From Oscillospiraceae bacterium (GTDB lineage Bacteria > Bacillota_A > Clostridia > Oscillospirales > Oscillospiraceae): DNA of 30,564 nucleotides. Of the stretch, positions 16,063 through 24,082 are shown in pieces (position 1 is the first letter of the stretch; every line of letters begins with the position of its first letter). Below the pieces are notes generated by a model that made no database searches, was not told the DNA's origin, and saw only the letters and a list, made by a program, of their open reading frames with translations. The stretch lies in the NCBI GenBank assembly GCA_017545325.1, contig JAFWOX010000006.1, positions 1 to 30,564 on the forward strand, written 5' to 3'. A program made the translations under genes and the position numbers.

Positions 16063-16091
16063 ATCTTAGCATAGAACCGGATGAATGGCAA
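16063..16091 (-). promoter_or_regulatory. Promoter of the giant surface protein gene
   Basis: Minus-strand TTGCCA (16086-16091), a 17-base spacer and TAAGAT (16063-16068). The leader would be about 60 bases and ends in GGAGAGAGG before the ATG at 15993. Confidence 0.6.
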
Positions 16092-16146
16092 GCCCAAATT
16101 TTGCGAAAGCTTCGACTCATATACATATCCCCAAAATGGCAAAGGG

Positions 16147-16229
16147 GGGCATGCTGCAAAACGCGATTCCTCCCTGCCATTCCGAAGCCTTTTCGCCATG
16201 ACAAAGGAGGGGCGTTCTGCAGCACGCCC
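16147..16229 (-). other. Imperfect 83-base hairpin between the transglutaminase and surface protein genes
   Basis: Outer arms 16147-16164 and 16212-16229 pair over 18 positions. The two deviations are A/C on the plus strand and therefore G-U pairs in minus-strand RNA. Inner arms TGCCAT (16175-16180) and ATGACA (16198-16203) again differ only by a minus-strand G-U pair, and CCTCC/GGAGG lies between. It follows the transglutaminase stop (16251) by 21 bases, so it may end the MoxR operon transcript, but only CCCCCCTTTGCC follows, not a good U tail. A small repeat element or structured RNA is also possible. Confidence 0.55.
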
Positions 16230-16250
16230 ATGCCGGAGCTCCGCCGCCGT

Positions 16251-18578
16251 TTACCGGCCCAGGAGCATGCGGCGGAGGATATACTTCCGAAGACCCAGCT
16301 TCTTCCGCAGGACCCGCTCCAGGAAAATATAATAGTCGCACATCCGCCGGAGCTCCCCGTCCGAAGGCTGCCGCAGGGCGAAGCGGGAGAGGACTACGGG
16401 CTCGCACACGGTCCCCAGGGAGTATCGGGCCCGCTCCCCGGCCAGGGCCTCGTCCGCCCGGGCGCAGAAGCGCAGGATGGTATCCGCGGGCTGCAGCTCC
16501 AGCCCCAGGAAGCCCAGCTGCTTCAGGATCTGGCGGTAGCACACGTCCGCCCGGGCGGCGTTATCCGGATACTTCCGGTTCAGCCGGCGATAGAAGTTCT
16601 CCACCCGGAAGAACAGCAGGATGAACCGCACCAGCAGGAAGACCAGGAAGGCGGCCAGGTCGAAGCCCAGGATAATCAGCAGGAGCTTCCCCGTATTGTC
16701 CTTCTTCTTCGGGGCCGCGGGCTCATGGTCCGTCTCCGGCTCAGGCAGCTCCGGCTCGGGCAGCTCCGGCTCAGGAAGCTCCAGCACATCCGGCCTCGCC
16801 GTGGGCTTCGGCTTCTCCTCCTCCGGCGCATCCTTCGTCACCGGCTCATAGAAGTTCCAGTGGGTGGGGTCGAAATCCACCCAACCCACGCCGTAGAAAT
16901 AGACCTGGGACCAGGCATGGGCGGTGGCGTTGGTGGCCACATAGGAGGTGGTATCCCGCACCTTATCCGCCTGCTTCAGGCCGTAGCCGGTGACATACCG
17001 GGCGGGAAGCCCGGCCATGCGCGCCATGAGGGTCATGGCGGTGGCGTAATAGGTGCAGTAGCCCTCCCGGGTCTCCAGGAAATAGGAGAGGAAATCCCGG
17101 TCCCCGGGGGCGTCCCCGGGGGTCTGGGTATAGGTGCAGTTCTCCCGGATCCAGCTCTCGATGGCCAGGGCCTTGTCATAGTCGTCCTCGCTGCCCGCAA
17201 TGATCTCCTCCACCAGCTCCGCTGCAAAGGGCTCAATGGTCTCCGAGAGGGTCGTGTATCTCTGCCTGATCTCCTCGTATTCCCTGTCCCTGGAGGCGGA
17301 GGCGTATTTCAGCAGGACATGCATGTTCCAGTCGAAGTTCTCCTGCTCCCGGTCAAAAACCCGGGTGCGGATGGTGTAGGTCAGGGCATAGTCCGGAAAC
17401 TCCAGGGCGTACAGCTCCCCCTGGGTATTGAAGTAGATCCTGGAGTCGTCCGCCCGCTGGAGGCTCAGGCGCTCCAGCTTGCCCCCGGCGAAGAGGGAGC
17501 GGAAATTCACGCTCATGGAGATATCCAGGAGGGCGCTCTTGCTGATCTTCCCATAGGGCGCCAGGGCCTGGTTGGAGGAGGGCTTATCGATGGTGAAGAT
17601 CTCCCGCCGCTTGCCCCGCCACAGGGGACTGTTGAAGCGGAAGCGTCCCAGGGCCCAGCCATCGTACCAGCCATAGCCGTTATAGGTATCGTACACCGCC
17701 CCGGCCAGAAGGATGGGGGTATCGGTCTTCACCCGCAGGACCGGGCGGTTATTGGGCTCGATATTCCCCCCCAGCTGGAAGCCGTTGGGGGAAAGGCCGG
17801 AGTAGGACAGGTCGAAGCTGCCGCCGCTGGAGCTCCCCTCCCCGTAGAAGGAGAACACGTCCCCCAGATCCTCCACGAAATTCACCAGGGATCTGGACTG
17901 CCAGGCCCCCTCCTCCTTGGGGCCGAAGGCGAAGGCGAAGAGCACCGCCAAGGGGGCCAGCGCCATGGCCGTGACCAGCATGGCGGAGGCGGGGATCTTT
18001 TCCCCCCGCCCAAGCTTCCGGTTGATGCTCCGGGCGTTGGTGCGGCAGATGAGCACGAAGAGGACGATGAGCAGCAGGGCCGCCGCGGTGAGCAGGTTTT
18101 CCGCGCCGGAATAATGCATCCAAACCAGCAGGGCAGCGCTGAGGAGCACCCACACCGGCAGGAAGGGCAGACGGCGGAAATAGATATACAGCACCAGGGT
18201 CACGGGGAAGGAAAAGGCCAGATGGACCAGGAACTGGCTACCGTTTTCCGAATAGGGCAGGGTATAGGGATAGGCGGCGTTGTACCACTCGATAAAGCCG
18301 TTCACATATTCCAGCACCGTATCCTTCAGCCTGAACGCCCAGAGGGCGCCGAAGCCCAGGAGGGCAGCCGCCGCGATCAGCGCCGGGGCGATCCACCACC
18401 GTCGGGAGAGGAGGAAGATCACGGAGAGATCCACCGCCGCGAAGAGCATGCAGTCCGCCATGCTCACCTCCTGGCCCAGGGCGGGCAGGAGGGCGCTGCA
18501 GAAGGCGCAGCTTCCCAGGAGGCAGCACAGCAGCTCCACGGCCAGGGAGGCGGAAAAGACGGCGTTTTGCTTCTTCAC
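16251..18578 (-). CDS. Membrane transglutaminase-like protein (TgpA/DUF3488 type)
   Basis: A 775-residue protein. The first 230 residues hold several membrane helices. A long outside region contains a transglutaminase-like domain with EGYCTYYATAMTLMARMAG (catalytic Cys near 508), ATAHAWSQVYF (His near 554) and WVDFDPT (Asp near 569). It is followed by an acidic PEPELPEPELPEPE spacer, another membrane helix (LLLIILGFDLAAFLVFLL) and a cytoplasmic tail. This is the architecture of TgpA-like proteins. The catalytic triad suggests transamidation or hydrolysis of extracellular protein or peptide bonds; the substrate is unknown. The GTG start lies 12 bases after the DUF58 stop with AAGGGGGTG as ribosome site. 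It is the last gene of the MoxR-DUF58-transglutaminase operon. Confidence 0.9.
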   Translation of the reverse strand: MKKQNAVFSASLAVELLCCLLGSCAFCSALLPALGQEVSMADCMLFAAVDLSVIFLLSRRWWIAPALIAAAALLGFGALWAFRLKDTVLEYVNGFIEWYNAAYPYTLPYSENGSQFLVHLAFSFPVTLVLYIYFRRLPFLPVWVLLSAALLVWMHYSGAENLLTAAALLLIVLFVLICRTNARSINRKLGRGEKIPASAMLVTAMALAPLAVLFAFAFGPKEEGAWQSRSLVNFVEDLGDVFSFYGEGSSSGGSFDLSYSGLSPNGFQLGGNIEPNNRPVLRVKTDTPILLAGAVYDTYNGYGWYDGWALGRFRFNSPLWRGKRREIFTIDKPSSNQALAPYGKISKSALLDISMSVNFRSLFAGGKLERLSLQRADDSRIYFNTQGELYALEFPDYALTYTIRTRVFDREQENFDWNMHVLLKYASASRDREYEEIRQRYTTLSETIEPFAAELVEEIIAGSEDDYDKALAIESWIRENCTYTQTPGDAPGDRDFLSYFLETREGYCTYYATAMTLMARMAGLPARYVTGYGLKQADKVRDTTSYVATNATAHAWSQVYFYGVGWVDFDPTHWNFYEPVTKDAPEEEKPKPTARPDVLELPEPELPEPELPEPETDHEPAAPKKKDNTGKLLLIILGFDLAAFLVFLLVRFILLFFRVENFYRRLNRKYPDNAARADVCYRQILKQLGFLGLELQPADTILRFCARADEALAGERARYSLGTVCEPVVLSRFALRQPSDGELRRMCDYYIFLERVLRKKLGLRKYILRRMLLGR

Positions 18579-18590
18579 GTCAGCACCCCC

Positions 18591-19757
18591 TTACTCCAGC
18601 GCCACCAGCTGGGCCGCCACATCGCAGCCCAGGGGCAGACGGATGGTGGGAATGAGGCCCGTATCCCGGTCCCCCTCCCCCACCAGCACCAGGGTCACGG
18701 CGCCGTACCAGGACTCCGCCTCCGCCAGGGAGGCCTCCAGCTCCGGGGTGAAGGAATCCGTAACCAGGATCAGGGAGCTCCGGCCGGAGGCGGACTCCAT
18801 GGGCAGCGGTCCCTTCGCGGGCTCTTCCCCAAAGGGCAGCAGGGCCAGCCAGCGGCGGATCTTCTCAAAATCCGTCAGGTTCAGGGCTTCCTCCCCGCTG
18901 TGTACGCCCCGGGTATCGCAAAGGGCCCGGAGCGCGGCGCTGCGGTTCCGGGAGAGGCAGTGGAGGGTGATGCAGGCCGCTGCCTCGCAGACCGTGTCCG
19001 CCCGGGCCAGAGCGTCCTCACCCGCCGCGCCGTGGGCGCAGTTATCGATGAGCAGGGTCAGGTTTTCCCGGATGGGCTGCTCATACTGCTTCACAAAGAG
19101 CTCCCCGTGGGCGGCGCTCTTTTTCCAATGGATCTGCTTCAGGGGATCCCCGGGCCGGTACGCCCGGGCGCCGGAGATGCTGCTCCCGCTCTCGGCCTGA
19201 TGCAGGAACCGCTCCCCGAAGAGCTTTTCATCCGCCACGTCCGCATACAGGGAGGCGGGGGCCTCCGCCCGGGGGTAGACCGTCAGCTCCGGCTGGCGGT
19301 AATAATGCAGCTTCCGCATATCGAAGCGCATGGGCAGCAGGCCGAAGATATCGGTGATCCGCATGGTGGTGATCCCGATGGGATAGACGCCCCGATAGGG
19401 CATGGAGACCTTGAAATCGAACTCCTTGCCCGCAAAGGGCAGCAGGCTGAAGGAGATCTGCGTATTCTCGCTGGGGGCTGCCAGCTCCACATCCATCTGC
19501 ATCATGGAGAGAGGAAATGGCTTTTCGTTCCGGATGGAAAGATGCAGGGCGGTCTCGCTGCCCTTCACGGCCTCAGCGGCGTCCAGCTTCTGGGTATAGG
19601 AAAAGGTGCGCACGGTCCACTGATTCAGCCCCAAGATGGCCAGCACCAGCAGGATCTGGGCGATGAGGACGACATACCAGATCCGCATGCCGGTATACAG
19701 CCCGGCAAAAAGGAAGACGGGCATCAGCAGATAGAACAGGAAGCGCAGGACCTTCAT
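18591..19757 (-). CDS. DUF58-family protein
   Basis: A 388-residue protein with two membrane helices at the N-terminus (about residues 5-25 and 28-45), an outside-type beta-rich segment, and the DUF58 signature GARAYRPGDPLKQIHWKKSA in the middle, followed by a VWA-like region with LTLLIDNCAHG and SLILVTDSF. DUF58 proteins are found next to MoxR ATPases and transglutaminases and are thought to be partners of the ATPase in assembling or activating protein complexes at the membrane; the exact role is not established. Its ATG overlaps the MoxR stop by four bases (ATGA) and the transglutaminase gene starts 12 bases after its stop, so the three are one unit. Confidence 0.9.
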   Translation of the reverse strand: MKVLRFLFYLLMPVFLFAGLYTGMRIWYVVLIAQILLVLAILGLNQWTVRTFSYTQKLDAAEAVKGSETALHLSIRNEKPFPLSMMQMDVELAAPSENTQISFSLLPFAGKEFDFKVSMPYRGVYPIGITTMRITDIFGLLPMRFDMRKLHYYRQPELTVYPRAEAPASLYADVADEKLFGERFLHQAESGSSISGARAYRPGDPLKQIHWKKSAAHGELFVKQYEQPIRENLTLLIDNCAHGAAGEDALARADTVCEAAACITLHCLSRNRSAALRALCDTRGVHSGEEALNLTDFEKIRRWLALLPFGEEPAKGPLPMESASGRSSLILVTDSFTPELEASLAEAESWYGAVTLVLVGEGDRDTGLIPTIRLPLGCDVAAQLVALE

Positions 19758-20692
19758 GACACCGCCGGGACCTTGATCTCCCGGATGATGGAGGCGAGCA
19801 CGCTGCCCCGGCTCTCCCCCCGGATGCCGCTGCGGCGGTCCAGCACCAGGCGGTGGGCCAGCACCTGGACGGCCAGCTTCTGCACGTCGTCCGGCAGGGT
19901 GTAGTCCCGGCCGGAGAAGAGGGCGTTGGCCATGGCCGCCTCCGTCAGGGCAATGCAGCCCCGGGGGCTGATCCCCAGGCTGATGCGCTCGTCCTTCCGG
20001 GTGGCCTCCGCGATCTGGATGATATAGTCCAGCACCGCGTCCGCGCAGATGACCTTCTTCCGCTCCTCCCGCAGAGCCAGGATATCCTCGGCGGATGCGA
20101 CGGGCTCCAGTTCGTCGATGGGCCGGGCGCGCATATTGCGCTTCAGGATATCGATCTCCTCCTCATGGGAGGGGTAGCCCAGGGAGATCTGCATGAAGAA
20201 CCGGTCCAGCTGCGCCTCCGGCAGCGGGTAGGTGCCCGTATGCTCCACCGGGTTCTGGGTGGCCAGGACGATGAAGGGGGAGGGCAGCGGATAGGTCCTC
20301 CCGTCGATGGTGAGCTGGGCCTCCTGCATGGCCTCCAGCAGGCTGGACTGGGTCTTGGGGCTGGTGCGGTTTATCTCGTCCGCCAGCACGATCTGGGCCA
20401 TGAGGCCGCCGAAGCAGACCTCCCGCTCCCCGGTCTTGGGGTTGAAGGCCGTATAGCCGGTCACGTCCGAGGGAAGCAGGTCGGAGGTGAACTGGATGCG
20501 GGAATAGGTGCAGTTCAGGGACCGGGCCAGGGCCGTTACCAGGGTGGTCTTCCCCAGACCGGGCACATCCTCGATGAGCACATGACCGCCGCAGACCAGG
20601 GCCAGGAGCAGCGCCTCCGCCTGGGCCTCCTTGCCCACGATCACCTTCCCGATGTTCTTCTTCACGTTTTCCACCAGCTGAATGGAAGACAT
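19754..20692 (-). CDS. MoxR-family AAA+ ATPase
   Basis: A 312-residue ATPase with Walker A VPGLGKTT (residues 43-50), Walker B IVLADEINR (101-109), a sensor segment VLATQNPVEHTGTYPLPEAQLDRF typical of the MoxR/RavA class, and ISPRG in the C-terminal lid. MoxR proteins act as chaperone-like ATPases that help insert cofactors or mature VWA-containing and membrane partners. An in-frame ATG 28 codons upstream exists, but the ATG at 20692 is preceded by AAGGCGG at a good distance and gives the usual family N-terminus (SSIQLVENVKKNIGKVIVG). It leads the DUF58/transglutaminase operon. Confidence 0.93.
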   Translation of the reverse strand: MSSIQLVENVKKNIGKVIVGKEAQAEALLLALVCGGHVLIEDVPGLGKTTLVTALARSLNCTYSRIQFTSDLLPSDVTGYTAFNPKTGEREVCFGGLMAQIVLADEINRTSPKTQSSLLEAMQEAQLTIDGRTYPLPSPFIVLATQNPVEHTGTYPLPEAQLDRFFMQISLGYPSHEEEIDILKRNMRARPIDELEPVASAEDILALREERKKVICADAVLDYIIQIAEATRKDERISLGISPRGCIALTEAAMANALFSGRDYTLPDDVQKLAVQVLAHRLVLDRRSGIRGESRGSVLASIIREIKVPAVS

Positions 20693-20732
20693 AGGATCAC
20701 CGCCTTCAAGATTCATAGAATTGTCCAGGTTA

Positions 20733-20761
20733 AGGATAGCATTTTCTGGGGGGAAATTCAA
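20733..20761 (-). promoter_or_regulatory. Promoter of the MoxR operon
   Basis: Minus-strand TTGAAT (20756-20761), a 17-base spacer and TATCCT (20733-20738), about 40 bases before the chosen ATG. It begins directly after the terminator hairpin of the upstream polyferredoxin gene. Confidence 0.5.
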
Positions 20762-20762
20762 G

Positions 20763-20790
20763 ACGCGGGCGCCCATTCGGACGCCCGCGT
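20763..20790 (-). terminator. Terminator of the polyferredoxin operon
   Basis: Arms ACGCGGGCG and CGCCCGCGT pair over 9 bp around a 10-base loop, just after the stop at 20798. The minus-strand tail CTTGAATTT is a weak U tract. Confidence 0.65.
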
Positions 20791-20797
20791 TTCGGGT

Positions 20798-21661
20798 TCA
20801 GGTTTCCTTTTCCGCCTTCTCCGGAGCCCTGGTGCGGATCCCCAGATGCAGCGCCCCGGCGGGACAGCTCCGGGTGCAGTCCCCGCAGCGGATGCATTCC
20901 GGGCTGTTGGGAGTCCTGGACGGATCCACCTGCATGGGACAGGCTCTGGCGCAGGCGCCGCAGCCGGTGCAGCGGCCCGCATCCAGATGCATCCGCCAGA
21001 GGGAGATGGGGTTCGTCAGGCCATAGAGCGCCCCCAGGGGACAGAGGTATTTGCAGAAAGGGCGGAACAGGAGAATGCACAGGACCAGGATCCCCAAGGC
21101 TACGGCCAGCTTCCAGAGGAAAAGCCCGCCCACCGCCAGGTGCAGCCTCCCTCCATGCAGGAGCACCAGAGGAACGCCGCCCCCCAGGGTCCCCGCCGGG
21201 CAAAGGTATTTGCAGAAGGCCGGAACGTAATCCATGACCAGGGCGGGGAGGCCGATCACCAGCACCAGGAGCACCGCATACTTCAGCTTCCGCAGCAGCC
21301 GGTCCCCGGGAAAGGTCCCCAGCTTCCGGCGGGGAAAGGGCAGCCTGTGGAGCAGCTCCTGCACCAGCCCGAAGGGGCAGAGAAAGCCGCAGACCATCCG
21401 CCCCAGCAGGGCGCCGAAGAAAAGCAGGAGCCCCGCGACGTAATAGGGGAAGCGCACGGGCCGGGAGGACAGGAAGGCCTGGAGGGAGCCGATGGGACAG
21501 GCCCCCAGCGCCCCGGGGCAGGAATAGCAGTTGAGCCCCGGCACGCAGACGCTTTTCAGCGCGCCCCGGTTGATCCTCCCGGTGAAAAAGCCCCGGAAAT
21601 CCGCATTCTGGACCAGCGCCGCCAGCAGCTGGATCCGCAGCCTTACCTTCCCCTTACCCAA
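20798..21661 (-). CDS. Membrane polyferredoxin (NapH/YccM-like 4Fe-4S protein)
   Basis: A 287-residue protein. Near the N-terminus is a cysteine group CVPGLNCYSCPGALGACP. Hydrophobic helices (about residues 60-80, 115-135, 165-190) alternate with three further C-x3-CP motifs: CGFLCPFG, CKYLCPAG and CKYLCPLG. The C-terminus carries two classical 4Fe-4S motifs, CTGCGACARACP and CIRCGDCTRSCP. This is the architecture of membrane electron carriers such as NapH, NosR and YccM, which pass electrons across or along the membrane; donor and acceptor here are unknown. The start appears to be TTG, overlapping the upstream small gene by 8 bases (TTGGGTAA), with GGAG about ten bases before it. The adjacent CD1871A-type protein is a typical partner in Clostridia. 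Confidence 0.88.
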   Translation of the reverse strand: MGKGKVRLRIQLLAALVQNADFRGFFTGRINRGALKSVCVPGLNCYSCPGALGACPIGSLQAFLSSRPVRFPYYVAGLLLFFGALLGRMVCGFLCPFGLVQELLHRLPFPRRKLGTFPGDRLLRKLKYAVLLVLVIGLPALVMDYVPAFCKYLCPAGTLGGGVPLVLLHGGRLHLAVGGLFLWKLAVALGILVLCILLFRPFCKYLCPLGALYGLTNPISLWRMHLDAGRCTGCGACARACPMQVDPSRTPNSPECIRCGDCTRSCPAGALHLGIRTRAPEKAEKET

Positions 21662-21791
21662 CGCCGATACACTCCAGGCAGACCCGGACCGCCTTCATCA
21701 TGACCTCCTTCGCCTGGCCCTCCGTCACGCCGACGACCACCAGCGCGGCGGCCAGGAGCAGCGCCAGGAGGGCAAAACCGCGTTTCTTCAT
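21654..21791 (-). CDS. CD1871A-family small CXXC membrane protein
   Basis: A 45-residue protein that starts MKKR, continues with a hydrophobic helix LLALLLAAALVVVGV (about residues 8-22) and ends VRVCLECIGVG. The terminal CLECIG motif and the single helix are the marks of the CD1871A-family CXXC proteins that sit beside polyferredoxin genes in Clostridia. The cysteine pair could face the outside and take part in thiol/electron transfer with the polyferredoxin; this is inferred. The ATG is preceded by GAAGAG. Its stop overlaps the TTG start of the polyferredoxin by 8 bases, so both are translated together. Confidence 0.85.
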   Translation of the reverse strand: MKKRGFALLALLLAAALVVVGVTEGQAKEVMMKAVRVCLECIGVG

Positions 21792-21812
21792 TTCAGCAGC
21801 TCTTCGAGGATC

Positions 21813-21872
21813 TCAGCCCAGCAGGGTGAGGGTCAGGGCCAGGGTGAGCAGGCGTCCGGAAAATGACTTCAT
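21813..21872 (-). CDS. 19-residue hydrophobic micro-ORF leading the CD1871A operon
   Basis: An ATG preceded by AAAGGA at an ideal 8-base distance opens a 19-codon frame: MKSFSGRLLTLALTLTLLG, a short basic start and a hydrophobic stretch, then TGA. It lies between the promoter and the CD1871A-type gene. After the stop the next frame continues as AEILEELLK and ends just at the next ATG, so a single-base change could have made a longer peptide. It may be a real membrane micropeptide, a leader peptide controlling the operon, or a decayed signal peptide of a lost lipoprotein. The ribosome site makes translation likely; function is unknown. Confidence 0.5.
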   Translation of the reverse strand: MKSFSGRLLTLALTLTLLG

Positions 21873-21891
21873 GACGATCGTCCTTTCTGAT

Positions 21892-21907
21892 CAGCCGGAT
21901 TCGGCTG
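21892..21907. other. Small leader hairpin in the CD1871A operon
   Basis: CAGCCG and CGGCTG pair around a four-base loop between the promoter and the micro-ORF. It could affect the leader mRNA; no known riboswitch was recognised. Confidence 0.35.
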
Positions 21908-21917
21908 TTTTGAGAGA

Positions 21918-21946
21918 AGTATACCACGCCGATGGGCAGAACTCAA
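21918..21946 (-). promoter_or_regulatory. Promoter of the micro-ORF/CD1871A/polyferredoxin operon
   Basis: Minus-strand TTGAGT (21941-21946), a 17-base spacer and near-consensus TATACT (21918-21923). The start of transcription would be near 21911, about 40 bases before the micro-ORF ATG. Confidence 0.7.
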
Positions 21947-22001
21947 TTCTCCCCCGGTTTACATGAGGATTTTGACGGGACAGCTCATGCACTGCGCATC
22001 G

Positions 22002-23474
22002 CTATCTCGCGTACCGGACCGTCTCCCCGGTGTCCCTCTGGCCGGTCATGGCTCCGCCGGCGTCGAAGGTATAGCGGAACACCCGGCAGGTACCGCCGAC
22101 GGAAAAGGCGCTGGTGGCCGGGGAAAAGAAGGTGGATTCCACGCTCTCCACATCCCATTCCAGCCCCGAGGCCTCGTTCACGGAGAGCTTGCCCCCCAGG
22201 GAACCCTTCACGGAATAGAAGGTCTGCGGTTCGCCTCCCTCCGGATCGCACAGGAGCAGGACGGCGGTATAGTTCTCCCGCACAACGGGGGTCAGCTCCT
22301 CGTCGGTGATTGCGATCCCGTGGTCCTCCTTCGACCAGATATAATCCAGGATATTGGCGATCTCATCCCTTCCCCCCTCGTCCCGCTGCACGGGAACGGC
22401 ATAGGCCGAAAGGTATACCTGCCCGCCGAACTCCGCCATATCCGTAATATGGTAGACGCAGTCCTCTCCCTCATAGGAAAACTCGTCGGTCACATTTCCT
22501 TCCCGGTCCATGCGGAAGAGATGGGCATAATCCCCGGCGTTATCGCTTCCCAGATGCAGGATATATCCGTCCCCCAGGCGGGCTGCGTTCCAGATTCCGT
22601 AGTTCCCCACCTCGGTCTGACGGAAGCTGAGCTCCTTCCCCGCCGGGTCAAAGCAGCTGAGGCACAGATACTTCCCGTCTCCCCGGCTGATCACCGCCCA
22701 GGTGCCGTCGTCATTCCGCAGCACGGAAGCGATATACTCACGCTGAAACCCGTGGTTCAGGGGCTGCTGCCAAAGGACGCTTCCCGCTCCATCCAAAAAA
22801 GCGATCCAGGCATAGGTCCTGTCCGCTGAGGAGAAGGTCTCGTTCCAGCCCCAGGCTGCAATCCCCTCCGGGAAAGCCGCCCAATCGTCCAGATAGAAGG
22901 GGAACTCCGCAGTCCAGAGAAGCGCTTCGTCCCGCCGGCATTCCAGCAGGCTTTTTTCCAGGACCTCGCCCCGGTCTTCGCTGCGGACATACCGGAAGTC
23001 CCGGCGGAAAAAGATCCCCGCCTCCGGCGCAGGCTCCGCCCAATTCTTCCGGTCCCACAGGGCGGCGAGATCCTCCGGCGCGGGCTCCCTTTGGGTGATC
23101 TCCCATCCGGGGACGGCACGGCGGATCACCTCCGTGGTTTTGCGGTAGGAAAAGCGCCGGGTCGTAATATCCCGATAGACCGCCTTGATCTCGCTGCGGC
23201 TGAGTCCCTCCAGGGGAAGGTCATTCTCCGCAAAGAACGTGACCGCCGTCCGGTATTCCCGGGCTTCGGCGGCATAGGCGTATGTGGCGGACCCCAGCCC
23301 CAGGGCCGCAAGCAGGCATGCGGCCGCCGCGCCCCACCGGAACCGGCGGGCCTTCTGCCGAGCCGGAGCCCGGCCGCGGGAATGCCGCCGGCCGTCCGGG
23401 GCGAACAGGGTCGCCTCGTCGATATACTTCTCGTCGATCAGACTGACGATCTGCGAGACCTTCTCGTTTTTCAC
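22002..23474 (-). CDS. Membrane-bound partner (probable anti-sigma factor) of the ECF sigma factor
   Basis: A 490-residue protein with one membrane helix at about residues 47-68. The inside part (residues 1-46) contains IVSLIDEKYIDEATLF, a short motif often seen at the start of proteins encoded next to this type of ECF sigma factor in Clostridia. The outside part of about 420 residues has repeated beta-strand patterns (TWAVISRGDGKYLCLSCFD, YGIWNAARLGDGYILHLGS, HLFRMDREGNV) that resemble a beta-propeller-like fold. It has no recognised enzyme motif. The ATG overlaps the sigma stop by four bases. It probably holds the sigma factor until an outside signal is sensed; that role is inferred from position and topology. 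Confidence 0.7.
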   Translation of the reverse strand: MKNEKVSQIVSLIDEKYIDEATLFAPDGRRHSRGRAPARQKARRFRWGAAAACLLAALGLGSATYAYAAEAREYRTAVTFFAENDLPLEGLSRSEIKAVYRDITTRRFSYRKTTEVIRRAVPGWEITQREPAPEDLAALWDRKNWAEPAPEAGIFFRRDFRYVRSEDRGEVLEKSLLECRRDEALLWTAEFPFYLDDWAAFPEGIAAWGWNETFSSADRTYAWIAFLDGAGSVLWQQPLNHGFQREYIASVLRNDDGTWAVISRGDGKYLCLSCFDPAGKELSFRQTEVGNYGIWNAARLGDGYILHLGSDNAGDYAHLFRMDREGNVTDEFSYEGEDCVYHITDMAEFGGQVYLSAYAVPVQRDEGGRDEIANILDYIWSKEDHGIAITDEELTPVVRENYTAVLLLCDPEGGEPQTFYSVKGSLGGKLSVNEASGLEWDVESVESTFFSPATSAFSVGGTCRVFRYTFDAGGAMTGQRDTGETVRYAR

Positions 23475-24028
23475 AGGAATATCCCCTCCTCCTCCAAACG
23501 CTTCCGAAGGGCTTTCCGGATCCGGGACAGGCGCACCGAAACGGCGTGCTCGCTCAGGTGAAACAGCTCCGCAAGCTCACCGATGGAATCCGCATGCCAG
23601 CAGCGCCGGACAAACAGGATCCTGCTCTCCCGATCCAGCGTTTCCAGGAAGCGGTTGACGGCCCGGGCCGCTTCATCCGCCTCCACCGCCTGCTCAACGG
23701 ATGCGGCGGAGGGGACGCATTCCGCGATCTCCTCCAGGGCGGCGTCATACACGCTGCACCGCTTCTGCGCCGTATTCCACTGATACCGCTTCAGCGCCTG
23801 ATTCCGCACGATCCGGCATACGTAGCTCAAGAGCGGATCCGGCCGCTGCGGCGGTATGGCGTTCCACACGGCGAGATAGGCGTCGTTCAGACATTCCTCC
23901 GCATCCAGCCGGTCGTTCAGGATGTTTTCCGCTACCCGGCGGCAGACGGCTCCATATTTATGGGAAAGCTCGATGATCGCCTGCTCCGAGCGGGCGAAGA
24001 ACAATTCAATGATCCGGCTGTCGTCCAA
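23471..24028 (-). CDS. ECF-type RNA polymerase sigma factor
   Basis: A 185-residue sigma-70 family protein with region 2 at about residues 20-90 (KYGAVCRRVAENILNDRLDAEECLNDAYLAVWNAIPP, then SYVCRIVRNQALKRYQ) and region 4 at about 125-180 (LFVRRCWHADSIGELAELFHLSEHAVSVRLSRIRKALRKRLE), the helix-turn-helix that reads the -35 element. Regions 1 and 3 are absent, as in ECF factors. The start is TTG at 24028, preceded by AGGAGGGAGGG. The next gene overlaps by four bases and is the likely membrane regulator. The target promoters are unknown; the upstream region carries a hairpin but no evident sigma-A promoter, so self-regulation is plausible. Confidence 0.92.
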   Translation of the reverse strand: MDDSRIIELFFARSEQAIIELSHKYGAVCRRVAENILNDRLDAEECLNDAYLAVWNAIPPQRPDPLLSYVCRIVRNQALKRYQWNTAQKRCSVYDAALEEIAECVPSAASVEQAVEADEAARAVNRFLETLDRESRILFVRRCWHADSIGELAELFHLSEHAVSVRLSRIRKALRKRLEEEGIFL

Positions 24029-24082
24029 GCTTTCGCCCTCCCTCCTGCCTTACCCCTTTACTACGGATCCGAAGGAAAATAT

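Noticed and set aside
16147..16229. Integron attC-like recombination site
   Set aside because: It is an imperfect hairpin of plausible size, but the attC core sequences are not present and no integrase is nearby.
16020..19904. A 1294-codon plus-strand frame across the transglutaminase and DUF58 genes
   Set aside because: It spans two real minus-strand genes and encodes a Gln/Gly/Pro-rich sequence without domains, an effect of high-GC codon bias.
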